Made by a program: the position numbers and the translations under genes
Notes under the pieces: model-generated
What the model was told of the DNA's origin: nothing
Seen by the model: only the letters and a program-made list of their open reading frames with translations
Databases searched by the model: none
Assembly (NCBI GenBank): GCA_965279115.1
Contig: OZ257137.1
Coordinates: 1,984,001-2,048,000 of the forward strand
Length of the DNA stretch: 64,000 nt
Reading direction: 5' to 3'
Source of the DNA: JAEUOS01 sp965279115
Lineage (GTDB): Bacteria > Pseudomonadota > Gammaproteobacteria > Burkholderiales > JAEUOS01
In this document: in pieces, positions 26,547 to 36,056 of the stretch
Numbering within the stretch: position 1 is the first letter of the stretch
How the letters are laid out: each line of letters starts with the position of its first letter

Positions 26547-27611
26547 TTGTCACACCCGATCCGCGTTTCCTTTGACCAACTGCGCGACTTCATGGACCGC
26601 GCCTTTCGCAAGGCCGGCCTGCCCGACGCCGACGCGCTGACCGTGGCCACGCTGATGGCGGAGGCGGAAGCCCAGGGCTCCGACGGCCACGGCGCGATCC
26701 GCCTGGCGCCCTACCTGCGACGCATCCGCGAGGGCGGCGTCAACAAGAATCCGCTGATCCGCGTCGAAAAGGAAAAGGCCGCGATGGCGCTCATCAACGG
26801 CGACAACGGCATGGGCCACCTGGTGATGAAGCGCGCCGCTGAACTCGCCTGCGAGAAGGCGAAGACCGCCGGCGTGGCCTGGGTCGGGGCGCATCTCTCC
26901 AACCACGCCGGGCCGGCCTCGCTGTATGCGCGCATGTGTCTGCGGCACGACATGATCGGCCTGTACATGGCGGTGGGCAACGCCAATCACCTGCCGCCCT
27001 GGGGCGGGCTAACCATGCTGCTGTCGACCAACCCGGTGGCCTGCGCCATCCCGACAGCCAAGGAACCGCCGGTGGTGCTCGACATGGCCACCACCGTGGC
27101 GGCCTATGGCAAGGTCAAGGCCAAGGCGCAGCGCGGCGAGATGATGCCCGAAGGCTGGATGATCGACCGCGCCGGCAAACCCTTGCTGGACCCGAAACGA
27201 TCCGACGAAGGCTTTCTTCTCCCCATTGGCGGCCACAAGGGTTACGGCCTGGCGCTGATCATTGGCCTGCTCGCGGGCACGCTCAATGGCGCGGCGATGG
27301 GCAAGGATGTGATCGACTTCAATTCGGACTTCACAAACGTCGGCGATACCGGCCAGGCCATTCTCGCCATCGACCCCGCCGCCTTCGGCGACCTCGAGGA
27401 ATTCAAGGCCGCGGTGGACGTGGTGGTGCGTGATCTGCGCGCCAGCGAACGCATGCCGGGGGTGGAACGGATCTGGATGCCGGGCGAGCAGTCGCACGAG
27501 AAGCGCATCGCCAACCGCGCCGGCGGTATCGCACTGCCGCCACAATTGAAAGCGTCGCTCGACAAGACCGCCGCCGACTTAGGGCTGGACGCCCTGCAAC
27601 TGATGGCATGA
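26547..27611 (+). CDS. Ldh-family (malate/L-lactate/ureidoglycolate) NAD(P) dehydrogenase
   Basis: 354 residues. TTG start at 26547 with CCGGAGAG upstream; no in-frame ATG precedes FMDRAFRKAG. Family motifs: EAEAQGSDGHGAIRL (catalytic His), HLSNHAGPASLYA, STNPVACAIPT, VLDMATTVAAYGKV and PIGGHKGYGLALIIGLLAGTL. Type-2 malate/lactate dehydrogenases oxidise 2-hydroxy acids with NAD(P). Seventeen nt downstream of the receptor gene, so a member of the PQQ operon. Substrate not determined. Confidence 0.9.
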   Translation: MSHPIRVSFDQLRDFMDRAFRKAGLPDADALTVATLMAEAEAQGSDGHGAIRLAPYLRRIREGGVNKNPLIRVEKEKAAMALINGDNGMGHLVMKRAAELACEKAKTAGVAWVGAHLSNHAGPASLYARMCLRHDMIGLYMAVGNANHLPPWGGLTMLLSTNPVACAIPTAKEPPVVLDMATTVAAYGKVKAKAQRGEMMPEGWMIDRAGKPLLDPKRSDEGFLLPIGGHKGYGLALIIGLLAGTLNGAAMGKDVIDFNSDFTNVGDTGQAILAIDPAAFGDLEEFKAAVDVVVRDLRASERMPGVERIWMPGEQSHEKRIANRAGGIALPPQLKASLDKTAADLGLDALQLMA

Positions 27612-27622
27612 GGAGAAGCGCC

Positions 27623-28582
27623 ATGCGCAAGATTTCCACGCTGCTGCTGGGCACCCTGATGGCGGGCACGGTGTTCGCCCAGGCCTACCCGAACAAACCG
27701 ATCCGCATGATCGTGCCGCTGGCCGCCGGCAGCGCGGTGGATGTGGCGGCGCGCATCGTCACGGCGAAAATGTCCGCCGGGCTGGGCCAGTCGATCGTCA
27801 TCGAGAACATGCCCGGCGCGGCCGGCATCATCGGCGCCGAGCGCGTGGCCAAGTCGCCACCGGACGGCTATACCTTGGGTGGCTTCAACGACAGCATCAT
27901 GACCATGGTGCCCAACGTCACCGCCAACATGCCGTGGAACATCCTCAAGGATTTCGAGCCGGTGTCGCTGGTGGCGACCGTTGAATGGGGCATGGCCGTA
28001 ACACCCTCCTCGCCCTACAAGAGCGCCGGCGACCTGATCGCCGCGGCCAAGGCCGCACCCGGAAAGATCAACTATGGCAGCGGCGGCAACGGCAGTCCGC
28101 AGCACATCGGCATGGCCCTGTTTTCGTCCCAGGCGGGCATCCAGATGACCCATGTGCCCTACAAGGGCGCAACCCAGGCCGCCACCGGCACCGCCGGTGG
28201 TGAAGTGCCCGTGACGCTGCAGGGGCTTGCCACCATCGCCCCGCTGGTGCGCGGCGGCAAGCTGCGCCTGGTGGGAGTTTCGATGAAGACGCGCCACCCG
28301 CAATTCGCCGACGCGCCCCCCATCACCGAATCGGGACTGCCTGGTTTCGAGTTCAACTCCTGGTTTGCCATCCTTGCGCCCGCCGGCACGCCAAAGGATG
28401 TGGCAACGCGACTCTCGTCCGAAGTGGTGAAGGCGTTGGCCGACCCTGAAGTGCGCGACAAGCTCAACTTGCAGGGCCTGACGCCGCGCGGCAGCACGCC
28501 GGATGAGCTGGGCACCATGACGCGCGATCAACTGGCGAAATACGCCAGGCTTATCAAGGACGCCGGCATCAAGGCGGATTGA
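27623..28582 (+). CDS. Bug-family periplasmic receptor
   Basis: 319 residues with signal peptide MRKISTLLLGTLMAGTVFAQ and mature AYPNKPIRMIVPLAAGSAVD; IENMPGAAGIIGAERV and MTHVPYKGATQAA are conserved family stretches. ATG 27623 has AGGAG 7 nt upstream; an alternative ATG at 27608 overlaps the previous stop. Last gene of the PQQ-Ldh operon, so it may capture the hydroxy acid handled by the Ldh protein (inference). Confidence 0.92.
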   Translation: MRKISTLLLGTLMAGTVFAQAYPNKPIRMIVPLAAGSAVDVAARIVTAKMSAGLGQSIVIENMPGAAGIIGAERVAKSPPDGYTLGGFNDSIMTMVPNVTANMPWNILKDFEPVSLVATVEWGMAVTPSSPYKSAGDLIAAAKAAPGKINYGSGGNGSPQHIGMALFSSQAGIQMTHVPYKGATQAATGTAGGEVPVTLQGLATIAPLVRGGKLRLVGVSMKTRHPQFADAPPITESGLPGFEFNSWFAILAPAGTPKDVATRLSSEVVKALADPEVRDKLNLQGLTPRGSTPDELGTMTRDQLAKYARLIKDAGIKAD

Positions 28583-28637
28583 CTCCGGCGGAGTACCCCT
28601 GCCGCGCGCCTGAAGAGACACGCGCCGGCCGCGCGGT

Positions 28638-29411
28638 CTAGCGCTTGCGGTTCTTGAAGGCTTCCATGTAGCGCTGCGGCTCGCCGGTGGCGAAGGCGCG
28701 GCCGAATTCCGCCACCGTCGCTTCGATGGCTGCATCCGGTGGCGACGACTGCCATGAACGCATCAACTGCTTTTGCTGGCGCATGACCGCCGGCCCGAGA
28801 CCGGCCAGCTTTGCCGCCAGCGCCGCGATGCGCGCGTCGAGCGCCTCCGGCGCATGCACCTCATGCACCAGGCCCCAGTCGAGTGCGGTGGCGGCATCGA
28901 TGGATTCACCGGTCATCAGCATCCAGCCGGCGCGCGATTCGCCGATCAGGCGCGGCAGGAGCACCGCATGGATCACCGACGGCACACCCACGGCCACCTC
29001 GGGCATGCCGTAGTGCGCCGCGCTGTCGGACAAGCGCAGGTCGGCCGCCAGCGCCACCTCCAGCCCGCCCCCCAGGGTCCAGCCCGAGAGCCGCGCGATC
29101 ACCGGTACAGGAAAGCTGCGCACCGCCTCGCACAGGTTCTTGAGCCGCGTGATGAAGGCCTCGGCCGTCGGCGGCGTGAGGCCCGCCATCTCGTGGATGT
29201 CCGCCCCGCCGATGAAGGCACGGTCGCCGCTGCCGCGCAGCACCAGCACGCGCACATCGTCGCGATCGCGCAGGGCTGCAAGCGCCGCGGTCATCTCCAG
29301 GATGGCCGGCGTGCCGAGGATGTTCATCGACTTGGCATTGGTGAGCGTGAGGGTTGCCACGCCGTCGGAAAGCGTGACGGTGGCATGGTGGGTATCGATG
29401 AACTGGGTCAT
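28638..29411 (-). CDS. Enoyl-CoA hydratase/isomerase (crotonase) with both Glu
   Basis: 257 residues. Oxyanion-hole motifs RAFIGGADI and LGGGLEVALAADLRL. The two acid/base residues of true hydratases are present: Glu in GGGLEVAL and Glu in GMPEVAVG. Start ATG 29411 begins MTQFIDTHHATVTL. Eleven nt after the MFS transporter gene, so co-transcribed; likely hydrates an enoyl-CoA in the degradation route of the 28.6-33.8 kb cluster. Confidence 0.92.
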   Translation of the reverse strand: MTQFIDTHHATVTLSDGVATLTLTNAKSMNILGTPAILEMTAALAALRDRDDVRVLVLRGSGDRAFIGGADIHEMAGLTPPTAEAFITRLKNLCEAVRSFPVPVIARLSGWTLGGGLEVALAADLRLSDSAAHYGMPEVAVGVPSVIHAVLLPRLIGESRAGWMLMTGESIDAATALDWGLVHEVHAPEALDARIAALAAKLAGLGPAVMRQQKQLMRSWQSSPPDAAIEATVAEFGRAFATGEPQRYMEAFKNRKR

Positions 29412-29422
29412 GGCATCGGGTA

Positions 29423-30628
29423 CTAGGCTGAAGGGGGCTGTCGCTTGGCAAGCCGGAACATCCAGTTGGCGGCAGCCGCCGCGGTGAAAAGAATGGCGGC
29501 GAACTGCAGGCAAACATACGGGTCACCGCTCCTGTCATAGAGCCAGCCGGCGACCGGCGGAGCGGCGGTCATGATGACAAAATAGCCGCTGAAGAACACC
29601 CCCATGCCGAATGCGCGGCGCTGCGGCGCCATCGCCTCGCCGGTAAGCGCCATGATGACGCCGGCCGAGGCCATGCCGACCAGGCCGAATGCAAGGCTCA
29701 GCCAGACTGCGATCGAAACTTCGCGCAGCAACAACACCGACGCCACCGCCGCCATCGAACACACATATAGCACCAGGTCGCGCTTGCCGGTGCGATCCGC
29801 AATCCGGCCACCGATGGTGATCGAGAAGATCATGACCCAGCTGGCGATACTGATCACCGCTGCGGCCTGGGTCGCGCCGTAGCCGCCCGCCACCAGCACG
29901 CGCGGTGCGAAGCTCAGGTAAACGATGTAGCCGGCGTTGAACAACCCCCAGACGGACGCCGCCAGCAAGGTGAGTACGAGCTCGTTGCGTGGCAGGCCGA
30001 ACGCAACTGCCGCCGGCCCGGCCGCAGCACCGGGGGCGCGCGGCGGCGCACGGTAAAGAAACGCCACTGCAATGGCGCCGACCACGCAATACGCCGCTGA
30101 CACCAGGAACGCCATGCGCCAATCGTAGTTCGCGGCGATCCACACATGCCCGATCTGACCCATGGCTATGCCTACCGGCCAACTGGCCACCAATACACCC
30201 ATGGCGGTAGCCAGATCACGCCCTGCAAACCAGTCCGCCACCATCTTGGTGAAGTAGACCGTGCTGACGACGAATCCGACGCCTGCCGCGATCCGTCCCA
30301 ATGCAAGCAAGCCGAATCCGTGTGCGGTGGCGGCGGCCACCCCGCCCAGCGTGAGCGAGAGGAGGCCCAGCGCCACCAGCGTGCGGTCCGCAAGATAGCG
30401 CCCGGCGTATCCGGCCGGCAGCGACAACACCAGGCCAGGCAGCATGAACAGGCCGATCAGCGTGCCGATTTCGGCATAGTTGAAGCCCAACTGGTCAACC
30501 AGTTGTGGCGACACCGAACCGAGTGCCTGGAACTGGAAGCCCAGGCCGGTACGGCAGGCGAACAGCATCGCGAGGATGAGCCAGCGGGCGCTGGCGGAAT
30601 CAAATGCGGAAGACGAGGCGGTTTGCAT
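29423..30628 (-). CDS. Major facilitator superfamily transporter
   Basis: 401 residues with about 12 transmembrane segments. Loop 2-3 signature GYAGRYLADRTLVALG and a related cytoplasmic loop GGRIADRTGKRDLVLY between helices 8 and 9 are visible. Inner-membrane uptake or efflux of an organic acid is plausible by context. It sits between the two crotonase genes, separated by 141 bp from the upstream one, so it may have its own promoter. Confidence 0.9.
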   Translation of the reverse strand: MQTASSSAFDSASARWLILAMLFACRTGLGFQFQALGSVSPQLVDQLGFNYAEIGTLIGLFMLPGLVLSLPAGYAGRYLADRTLVALGLLSLTLGGVAAATAHGFGLLALGRIAAGVGFVVSTVYFTKMVADWFAGRDLATAMGVLVASWPVGIAMGQIGHVWIAANYDWRMAFLVSAAYCVVGAIAVAFLYRAPPRAPGAAAGPAAVAFGLPRNELVLTLLAASVWGLFNAGYIVYLSFAPRVLVAGGYGATQAAAVISIASWVMIFSITIGGRIADRTGKRDLVLYVCSMAAVASVLLLREVSIAVWLSLAFGLVGMASAGVIMALTGEAMAPQRRAFGMGVFFSGYFVIMTAAPPVAGWLYDRSGDPYVCLQFAAILFTAAAAANWMFRLAKRQPPSA

Positions 30629-30769
30629 CGAAAGGCACGTGGCCCGGTAGGGGGAATACTGTCAACATGCGGTCGCGGGCTTCGCGATGCGTATCAGCGC
30701 GACCCGCAAGCATGCTTCAGTTTGACGGGAACCGCATCGTCGAAACTGACGACCCGGTCAATCTCCGGT

Positions 30770-31558
30770 CTACTTCCCCTTGAATTCCGGGGTCCGCCGC
30801 GCCGCCATTGCGGCCACACCCTCCTTGAAATCCGCGGTCTTGTAGTGCGCGTTCTGCTCCACGCTTTCATGCGCCACGGCATTGCGGATCTCGTCGACCA
30901 GGCCGCGCCGCAGCGTGGCGCGGGTGGACACCACCGCGATGGGCGCCGAGGTGGCGATCTCGGTGGCCAGTTTCACTGCCTCCGCACGCACCTGGTCAGC
31001 CGGCACCAGCATGTCGGCCAAGCCCATTGCATAGGCTTCCTCGCCGTCGATGCGCCGGCCGGTATAGAACATCAGCGAGGCCTTCTGCATGCCGATCACG
31101 CGCGGCAAGGTGACGGTGAGGCCGAAACCGGGGTGGAAGCCCAGGCGGTTGAAGTTGGCCGAAAAGCGCGCCTCCTTGCAGGCGACACGGAAGTCCGCCA
31201 CCAGCGCAAGACCCAGCCCGCCGCCGATGGCCGGGCCCTGCACGGCGGCCACCACCGGCTTGGTGCAGGAAAACATGCGCGCGGCCTCGCCATACAGCGG
31301 ATTGACGCGACGCGGACTGTCGACGACGGTGTTGCGACTGCCGTCGCCGAAGTTGGCGCCGGCGCAAAACGCCTTGCCTTGCGCGCACAGCACGATGGCG
31401 CGGATCTCCGGGTCGGCTTCCAGCACCTCGAAGCCGTCGGCCAGTTCCTTCACCAGCTTGAAGTCGAAAAAATTGTGCGGTGGTCGCTGGATCTCGACGA
31501 TCGCCACATGGCCTTCGCGGGTGACAGCCGTTTCCGGGCCGACGGTGGTTTCACTCAT
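30770..31558 (-). CDS. Crotonase-family protein lacking both catalytic Glu
   Basis: 262 residues. Oxyanion-hole motifs are kept (KAFCAGANFG, IGGGLGLALVADFRV). The residues that activate water in hydratases are changed: GGGLGLAL has Gly where Glu144 of rat crotonase lies, and SANFNRLGFHPGFG has no Glu at the Glu164 position. It therefore is more likely an isomerase, hydrolase, dehalogenase or lyase than a hydratase. Twenty nt downstream of the second acyl-CoA dehydrogenase gene. Confidence 0.88.
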   Translation of the reverse strand: MSETTVGPETAVTREGHVAIVEIQRPPHNFFDFKLVKELADGFEVLEADPEIRAIVLCAQGKAFCAGANFGDGSRNTVVDSPRRVNPLYGEAARMFSCTKPVVAAVQGPAIGGGLGLALVADFRVACKEARFSANFNRLGFHPGFGLTVTLPRVIGMQKASLMFYTGRRIDGEEAYAMGLADMLVPADQVRAEAVKLATEIATSAPIAVVSTRATLRRGLVDEIRNAVAHESVEQNAHYKTADFKEGVAAMAARRTPEFKGK

Positions 31559-31578
31559 GGTCTTTTCTCCCTGGTCGC

Positions 31579-32655
31579 CTACAGCGAGGCGAAGTGCTTG
31601 TTGGTGATCGACGGCCAGAATCCGGCGGCGCGTGACTCGATGGCGGCACGGCCGAGACGTTCCGCCCACCATGCGTCGGCACCACTGGCCTCGCGCCAGG
31701 ACCACAGGCGCCGGGTGGCGTAATTGAGGTGGTGCTCGTAGGTGAAGCCGATGGCGCCATGTACCTGATGAACGATGGACGTGGCGCGGGTGGCCGACTC
31801 ACCGATACGGATCTTGGCCACCGCGGCGCTGAAAAGCGTGGCGGCGCAATCGCGCGCGGCCACGTCGGGCGCATCGTCACAGGCCACCATCGCCGCCATG
31901 CGCGCCGCGGCGACATCGCCGGCCAACTGGGCAAGCTGCTGCTGGATCGCCTGGTTCTTGCCGATCGGCTTGCCGAACTGAACGCGGTCGATGGCGTACT
32001 GCACCGCCTGCTCCAGCGCCCATTCGAGGGCGCCGGTCATCATGGCGCTTTTCGCCACCGCGCCCAGCGTGATCACCGGCTCTGCCAGTTGCGGAAACGG
32101 ATTGGCCGCCTGCGCGATGCAGGGCGCCGCCGTGAATGTCACTTCATCCATCGGCTCGCGCGCCGCATTGAGTCGCTGCGTGATGCGCACAGACCTGGCG
32201 TCGGCCAGGTTCACCAGCACGATACCGCCGCCGGCCGCCACCACCGCATGCCCGCAATGGCGCGCCCAGGCCACGCGCGGCGCATGGCCCGAAAGCCTCG
32301 CCCCTGCACCGGTTCCGGCAAGGCTGACGGCGCTGCCTTCTTCAACGATGGCGATAGGCCCGTCCGGAATATCGATACCGGCGGCGGACAACAACAGCCC
32401 CGCGATCATGGTCTCGGCCAGGGGCAGCGGCACCTGCCAGTAACCCAGCCCGCGCAGGATCGGATAGGCATCGGCCCATGAGGCGCCGATACCGCCGGAT
32501 TCTTCGGACGCCAGAGCCAGCGACAGGCCGTTATCGACCGCCAGCGCCCACAGGCGCGCCGGCCATTCACCCTTCTCGAACCGCTCCAGCAAGCCCTTGT
32601 CGACGTTGTCGGCGAAGATGCGCGCGGCGGTTTCTTCGATCATCGAGTCACTCAT
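31579..32655 (-). CDS. Acyl-CoA dehydrogenase, short second subunit type
   Basis: 358 residues, shorter than ordinary acyl-CoA dehydrogenases. The C-terminal helical domain is clear (YAIDRVQFGKPIGKNQAIQQQLAQLAGD and VHQVHGAIGFTYEHHLNYATRRLW), while the N-terminal flavin motifs are divergent. It overlaps the preceding dehydrogenase gene by ATGA. Paired, coupled dehydrogenase genes of this kind form heterotetramers in steroid side-chain and related catabolism; that the two proteins form one enzyme here is inferred. Confidence 0.88.
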   Translation of the reverse strand: MSDSMIEETAARIFADNVDKGLLERFEKGEWPARLWALAVDNGLSLALASEESGGIGASWADAYPILRGLGYWQVPLPLAETMIAGLLLSAAGIDIPDGPIAIVEEGSAVSLAGTGAGARLSGHAPRVAWARHCGHAVVAAGGGIVLVNLADARSVRITQRLNAAREPMDEVTFTAAPCIAQAANPFPQLAEPVITLGAVAKSAMMTGALEWALEQAVQYAIDRVQFGKPIGKNQAIQQQLAQLAGDVAAARMAAMVACDDAPDVAARDCAATLFSAAVAKIRIGESATRATSIVHQVHGAIGFTYEHHLNYATRRLWSWREASGADAWWAERLGRAAIESRAAGFWPSITNKHFASL

Positions 32656-33791
32656 CTCAACCCCAGCCCTTTGGCGATGATGCCGCGCAGGATCTCGCGA
32701 GTGCCCCCGCGCAGCGAAAATGAAGGCACGGCCAGTGCCGTGTAGGTCATGGCCTGCGCCAGTGGCGAATCCGGCGCGGCGCGCCCGCCGAACAGGTCGT
32801 GCGCGATGTCCGGCATGGCCTGCTCGACCAGCGCGCCCTGGTCCTTGACCAGCGAGGCCGCCTGCGCCGGGTTCTCGCCGCGCGCCAACATGCCGGAGAC
32901 GCCCATCGACATCTGCCGCAAGGTGGCATAGCTGGCGACCACGCGCCCCAGGGTCACGGCATCGCGCGCATTGGCCGGATCGGCGGCGTCGAGCATTTCC
33001 AGCAGCAGCTGCGAGCTCGACAGGTAACGTTCCGGGCCGCTGCGCTCGAACGCGAGTTCCGCACCCACCTGGTTCCAGCCATCCCCCTCGGCGCCGATCA
33101 GGCAATCGTGCGGCACCAGCACGTCGTCGAAAGTCACCTCATTGAAGTCATGCTCGCCCAGCTGGTTGACGATCGGTCGTATCGTCAGCCCCGGCGTCTT
33201 CATGTCCACCAGCAATTGCGACATGCCGGCGTGGCGCTGCTCGCCCGAGGCGCCGGTGCGCACCAGGCAGATCATGTAATGCGAGCGGTGCGCGCCGGAA
33301 GTCCATACCTTGCGGCCATTGATGACCCAGCCCGCGTCGGTGCGAACCGCACGGGTCCGGATGGAAGCCAGGTCGGAGCCGGAGTCCGGCTCGCTCATGC
33401 CGATGCAGAAGAAGCATTCGCCGCGCGCGATCGACGGCACTATGCGTGGCGCGAGCACCTCGGGCGACAGGCGCATCAGCAGCAGCGCGCTCTGGCGCTC
33501 GGCGACCCAGTGCGCCGCCACCGGCGCGCCGGCCGAAAGCATCTCCTCCATGACGACGTACCGTTCCAATGCGGAGCGTTCGCGACCGCCATACCGTTTG
33601 GGCCAGGTCATGCCGATCCAGCCGCGCGCACCCAGCTTGCGGCTGAAGGCGGGGTCGGCGCCGGTCCAGTTGCGCACCCGCTTATCCACCGGATAGTCGG
33701 CCATCGCCTCGGCCAGAAAGGTGCGCACTTCAGTGCGCAGGGTTTCACACTCCGGCGGCAAGGTGCACGGAGCGATGCTCAGGGCTTGCAT
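32652..33791 (-). CDS. Acyl-CoA dehydrogenase, first subunit type
   Basis: 379 residues. Motifs: WPKRYGG near residue 60, GMSEPDSGSDLASIRTRA near 125, NGRKVWTSGAH, and C-terminal LRGGTREILRGIIAKGLGL, all typical. AGGAGA lies 8 nt before ATG 33791. First gene of a minus-strand operon (two dehydrogenases, crotonase-like) whose promoter region holds a 20-bp palindrome. Divergent from a CaiB-type CoA transferase that could make the CoA thioester it oxidises. Confidence 0.92.
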   Translation of the reverse strand: MQALSIAPCTLPPECETLRTEVRTFLAEAMADYPVDKRVRNWTGADPAFSRKLGARGWIGMTWPKRYGGRERSALERYVVMEEMLSAGAPVAAHWVAERQSALLLMRLSPEVLAPRIVPSIARGECFFCIGMSEPDSGSDLASIRTRAVRTDAGWVINGRKVWTSGAHRSHYMICLVRTGASGEQRHAGMSQLLVDMKTPGLTIRPIVNQLGEHDFNEVTFDDVLVPHDCLIGAEGDGWNQVGAELAFERSGPERYLSSSQLLLEMLDAADPANARDAVTLGRVVASYATLRQMSMGVSGMLARGENPAQAASLVKDQGALVEQAMPDIAHDLFGGRAAPDSPLAQAMTYTALAVPSFSLRGGTREILRGIIAKGLGLR

Positions 33792-33870
33792 TTGCAGGTC
33801 TCCTGTCGCGGCAGCGATTGCTGCGGCGCACACATCAAGTTGTTGGAATATCCGGGCATTCTGCAATACA

Positions 33871-33890
33871 TTTGTTGGTCGGGCAACAAA
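33871..33890. promoter_or_regulatory. Candidate TetR operator in divergent promoter
   Basis: Palindrome TTTGTTG-6 bp-CAACAAA within the 166-bp region between the acyl-CoA dehydrogenase operon and the CoA-transferase gene. The half-site TTGTTG recurs at 33840 and 33892 on the same strand. Size and symmetry suit a TetR dimer, and a TetR gene follows the CoA transferase at 35218. Which protein binds is not shown by sequence. Confidence 0.55.
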
Positions 33891-33957
33891 CTTGTTGTCG
33901 TGCGTTGTCCCGATTCCCTCCGACCCGAAGCACCGCCTGCAAACCGTCAACCCGTCC

Positions 33958-35211
<1,254 letters not shown>

Positions 35212-35217
35212 CGAGCG

Positions 35218-35895
35218 ATGACGGACGCCACGCGACCTCGCCGCCCTGCCGCGCGCGGCCCGGCAGGCGCACGCCGTGCCGCGGCTGCACCGGTGCGCCG
35301 CACCCAGACCGAGCGGCGCGAGGAAGCCGAGCGCCGCCTGCTCGACGCCGCGCTCGCCATCGTCGCACGCACCGGTACGGTCCGCCTCACCCTGGCCGAG
35401 GTGGGAGAAGCGGCAGGCTACAGCCGCGGCCTGCCGGCGCATCGCTTCGGCAGCAAGGCCGGCCTGCTGCGTGCGCTGGTGGCGCATATCCACGAGCGCT
35501 TCCAGGCGCAGTTGCAGGCCGCGCCCGCCCGGCAGCCCGGACTTGACGCCATTCGCGGCAACATCAGCGTCTACTACGGCCGCACCGACCGCGCCTGGAC
35601 CACCACCCGGGCGCTGCTGGTGATGATGACCGAGGGCTTCATGGAAGGCGCGGGCCTGAAGAAGGACATGGCGGCCTACAACCGCGCCGCGCTCAAGTTC
35701 TTCGAGACCCACATCCGCACCGGCATCGAGACCGGCGAAATCCGCGCCGATGCCGACCCGGCCACCGACGCGGTGCTGATCCTCGGGGCGCTGCGCGGGG
35801 TGATGCTGCAGTGGTTCCTGGATGACGGCACCAGCCTGGCGCGGCTGCGCGACTGCCTGCTGGCGATCGTCGACCGGGCGCTGGCGGCACGCTGA
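35218..35895 (+). CDS. TetR-family transcriptional regulator
   Basis: 225 residues. A basic N-terminal tail (to about 30) precedes the helix-turn-helix LTLAEVGEAAGYSRGLPAHRFGSKAGLLRALV (59-90). The C-terminal ligand domain is hydrophobic, with AWTTTRALLVMM and DAVLILGALRGVMLQWF. Co-transcribed with the CoA transferase. Probably an acyl-CoA-responsive repressor of the divergent cluster acting at the palindrome at 33871 (inference). A 7-bp GC hairpin follows at 35928-35944. Confidence 0.92.
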   Translation: MTDATRPRRPAARGPAGARRAAAAPVRRTQTERREEAERRLLDAALAIVARTGTVRLTLAEVGEAAGYSRGLPAHRFGSKAGLLRALVAHIHERFQAQLQAAPARQPGLDAIRGNISVYYGRTDRAWTTTRALLVMMTEGFMEGAGLKKDMAAYNRAALKFFETHIRTGIETGEIRADADPATDAVLILGALRGVMLQWFLDDGTSLARLRDCLLAIVDRALAAR

Positions 35896-36056
35896 ACCGG
35901 ACTGCACGGCGTGGCGAGATGCGCTGACGCGGCCCCTGGCCGCGACGCGCTCGCACCAACACTTTTGACCCAATGGCATGGCTTGTGCTTCCTGAAAACG
36001 GCTGGTCTCGCGTCCCGCGACCGCGTATTGCCGTCCCAACAACCAAAGGAGCCGAC

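Noticed and set aside
24217..26553. Very long open frame antisense to the TonB receptor
   Set aside because: It has no domain or signal character, is rich in Gly/Arg/His/Val as expected for a mirror frame in GC-rich DNA, and the opposite strand encodes a full receptor.
35928..35944. 7-bp GC hairpin after the TetR gene as a terminator
   Set aside because: No T-run follows on either strand, so intrinsic termination is not supported.
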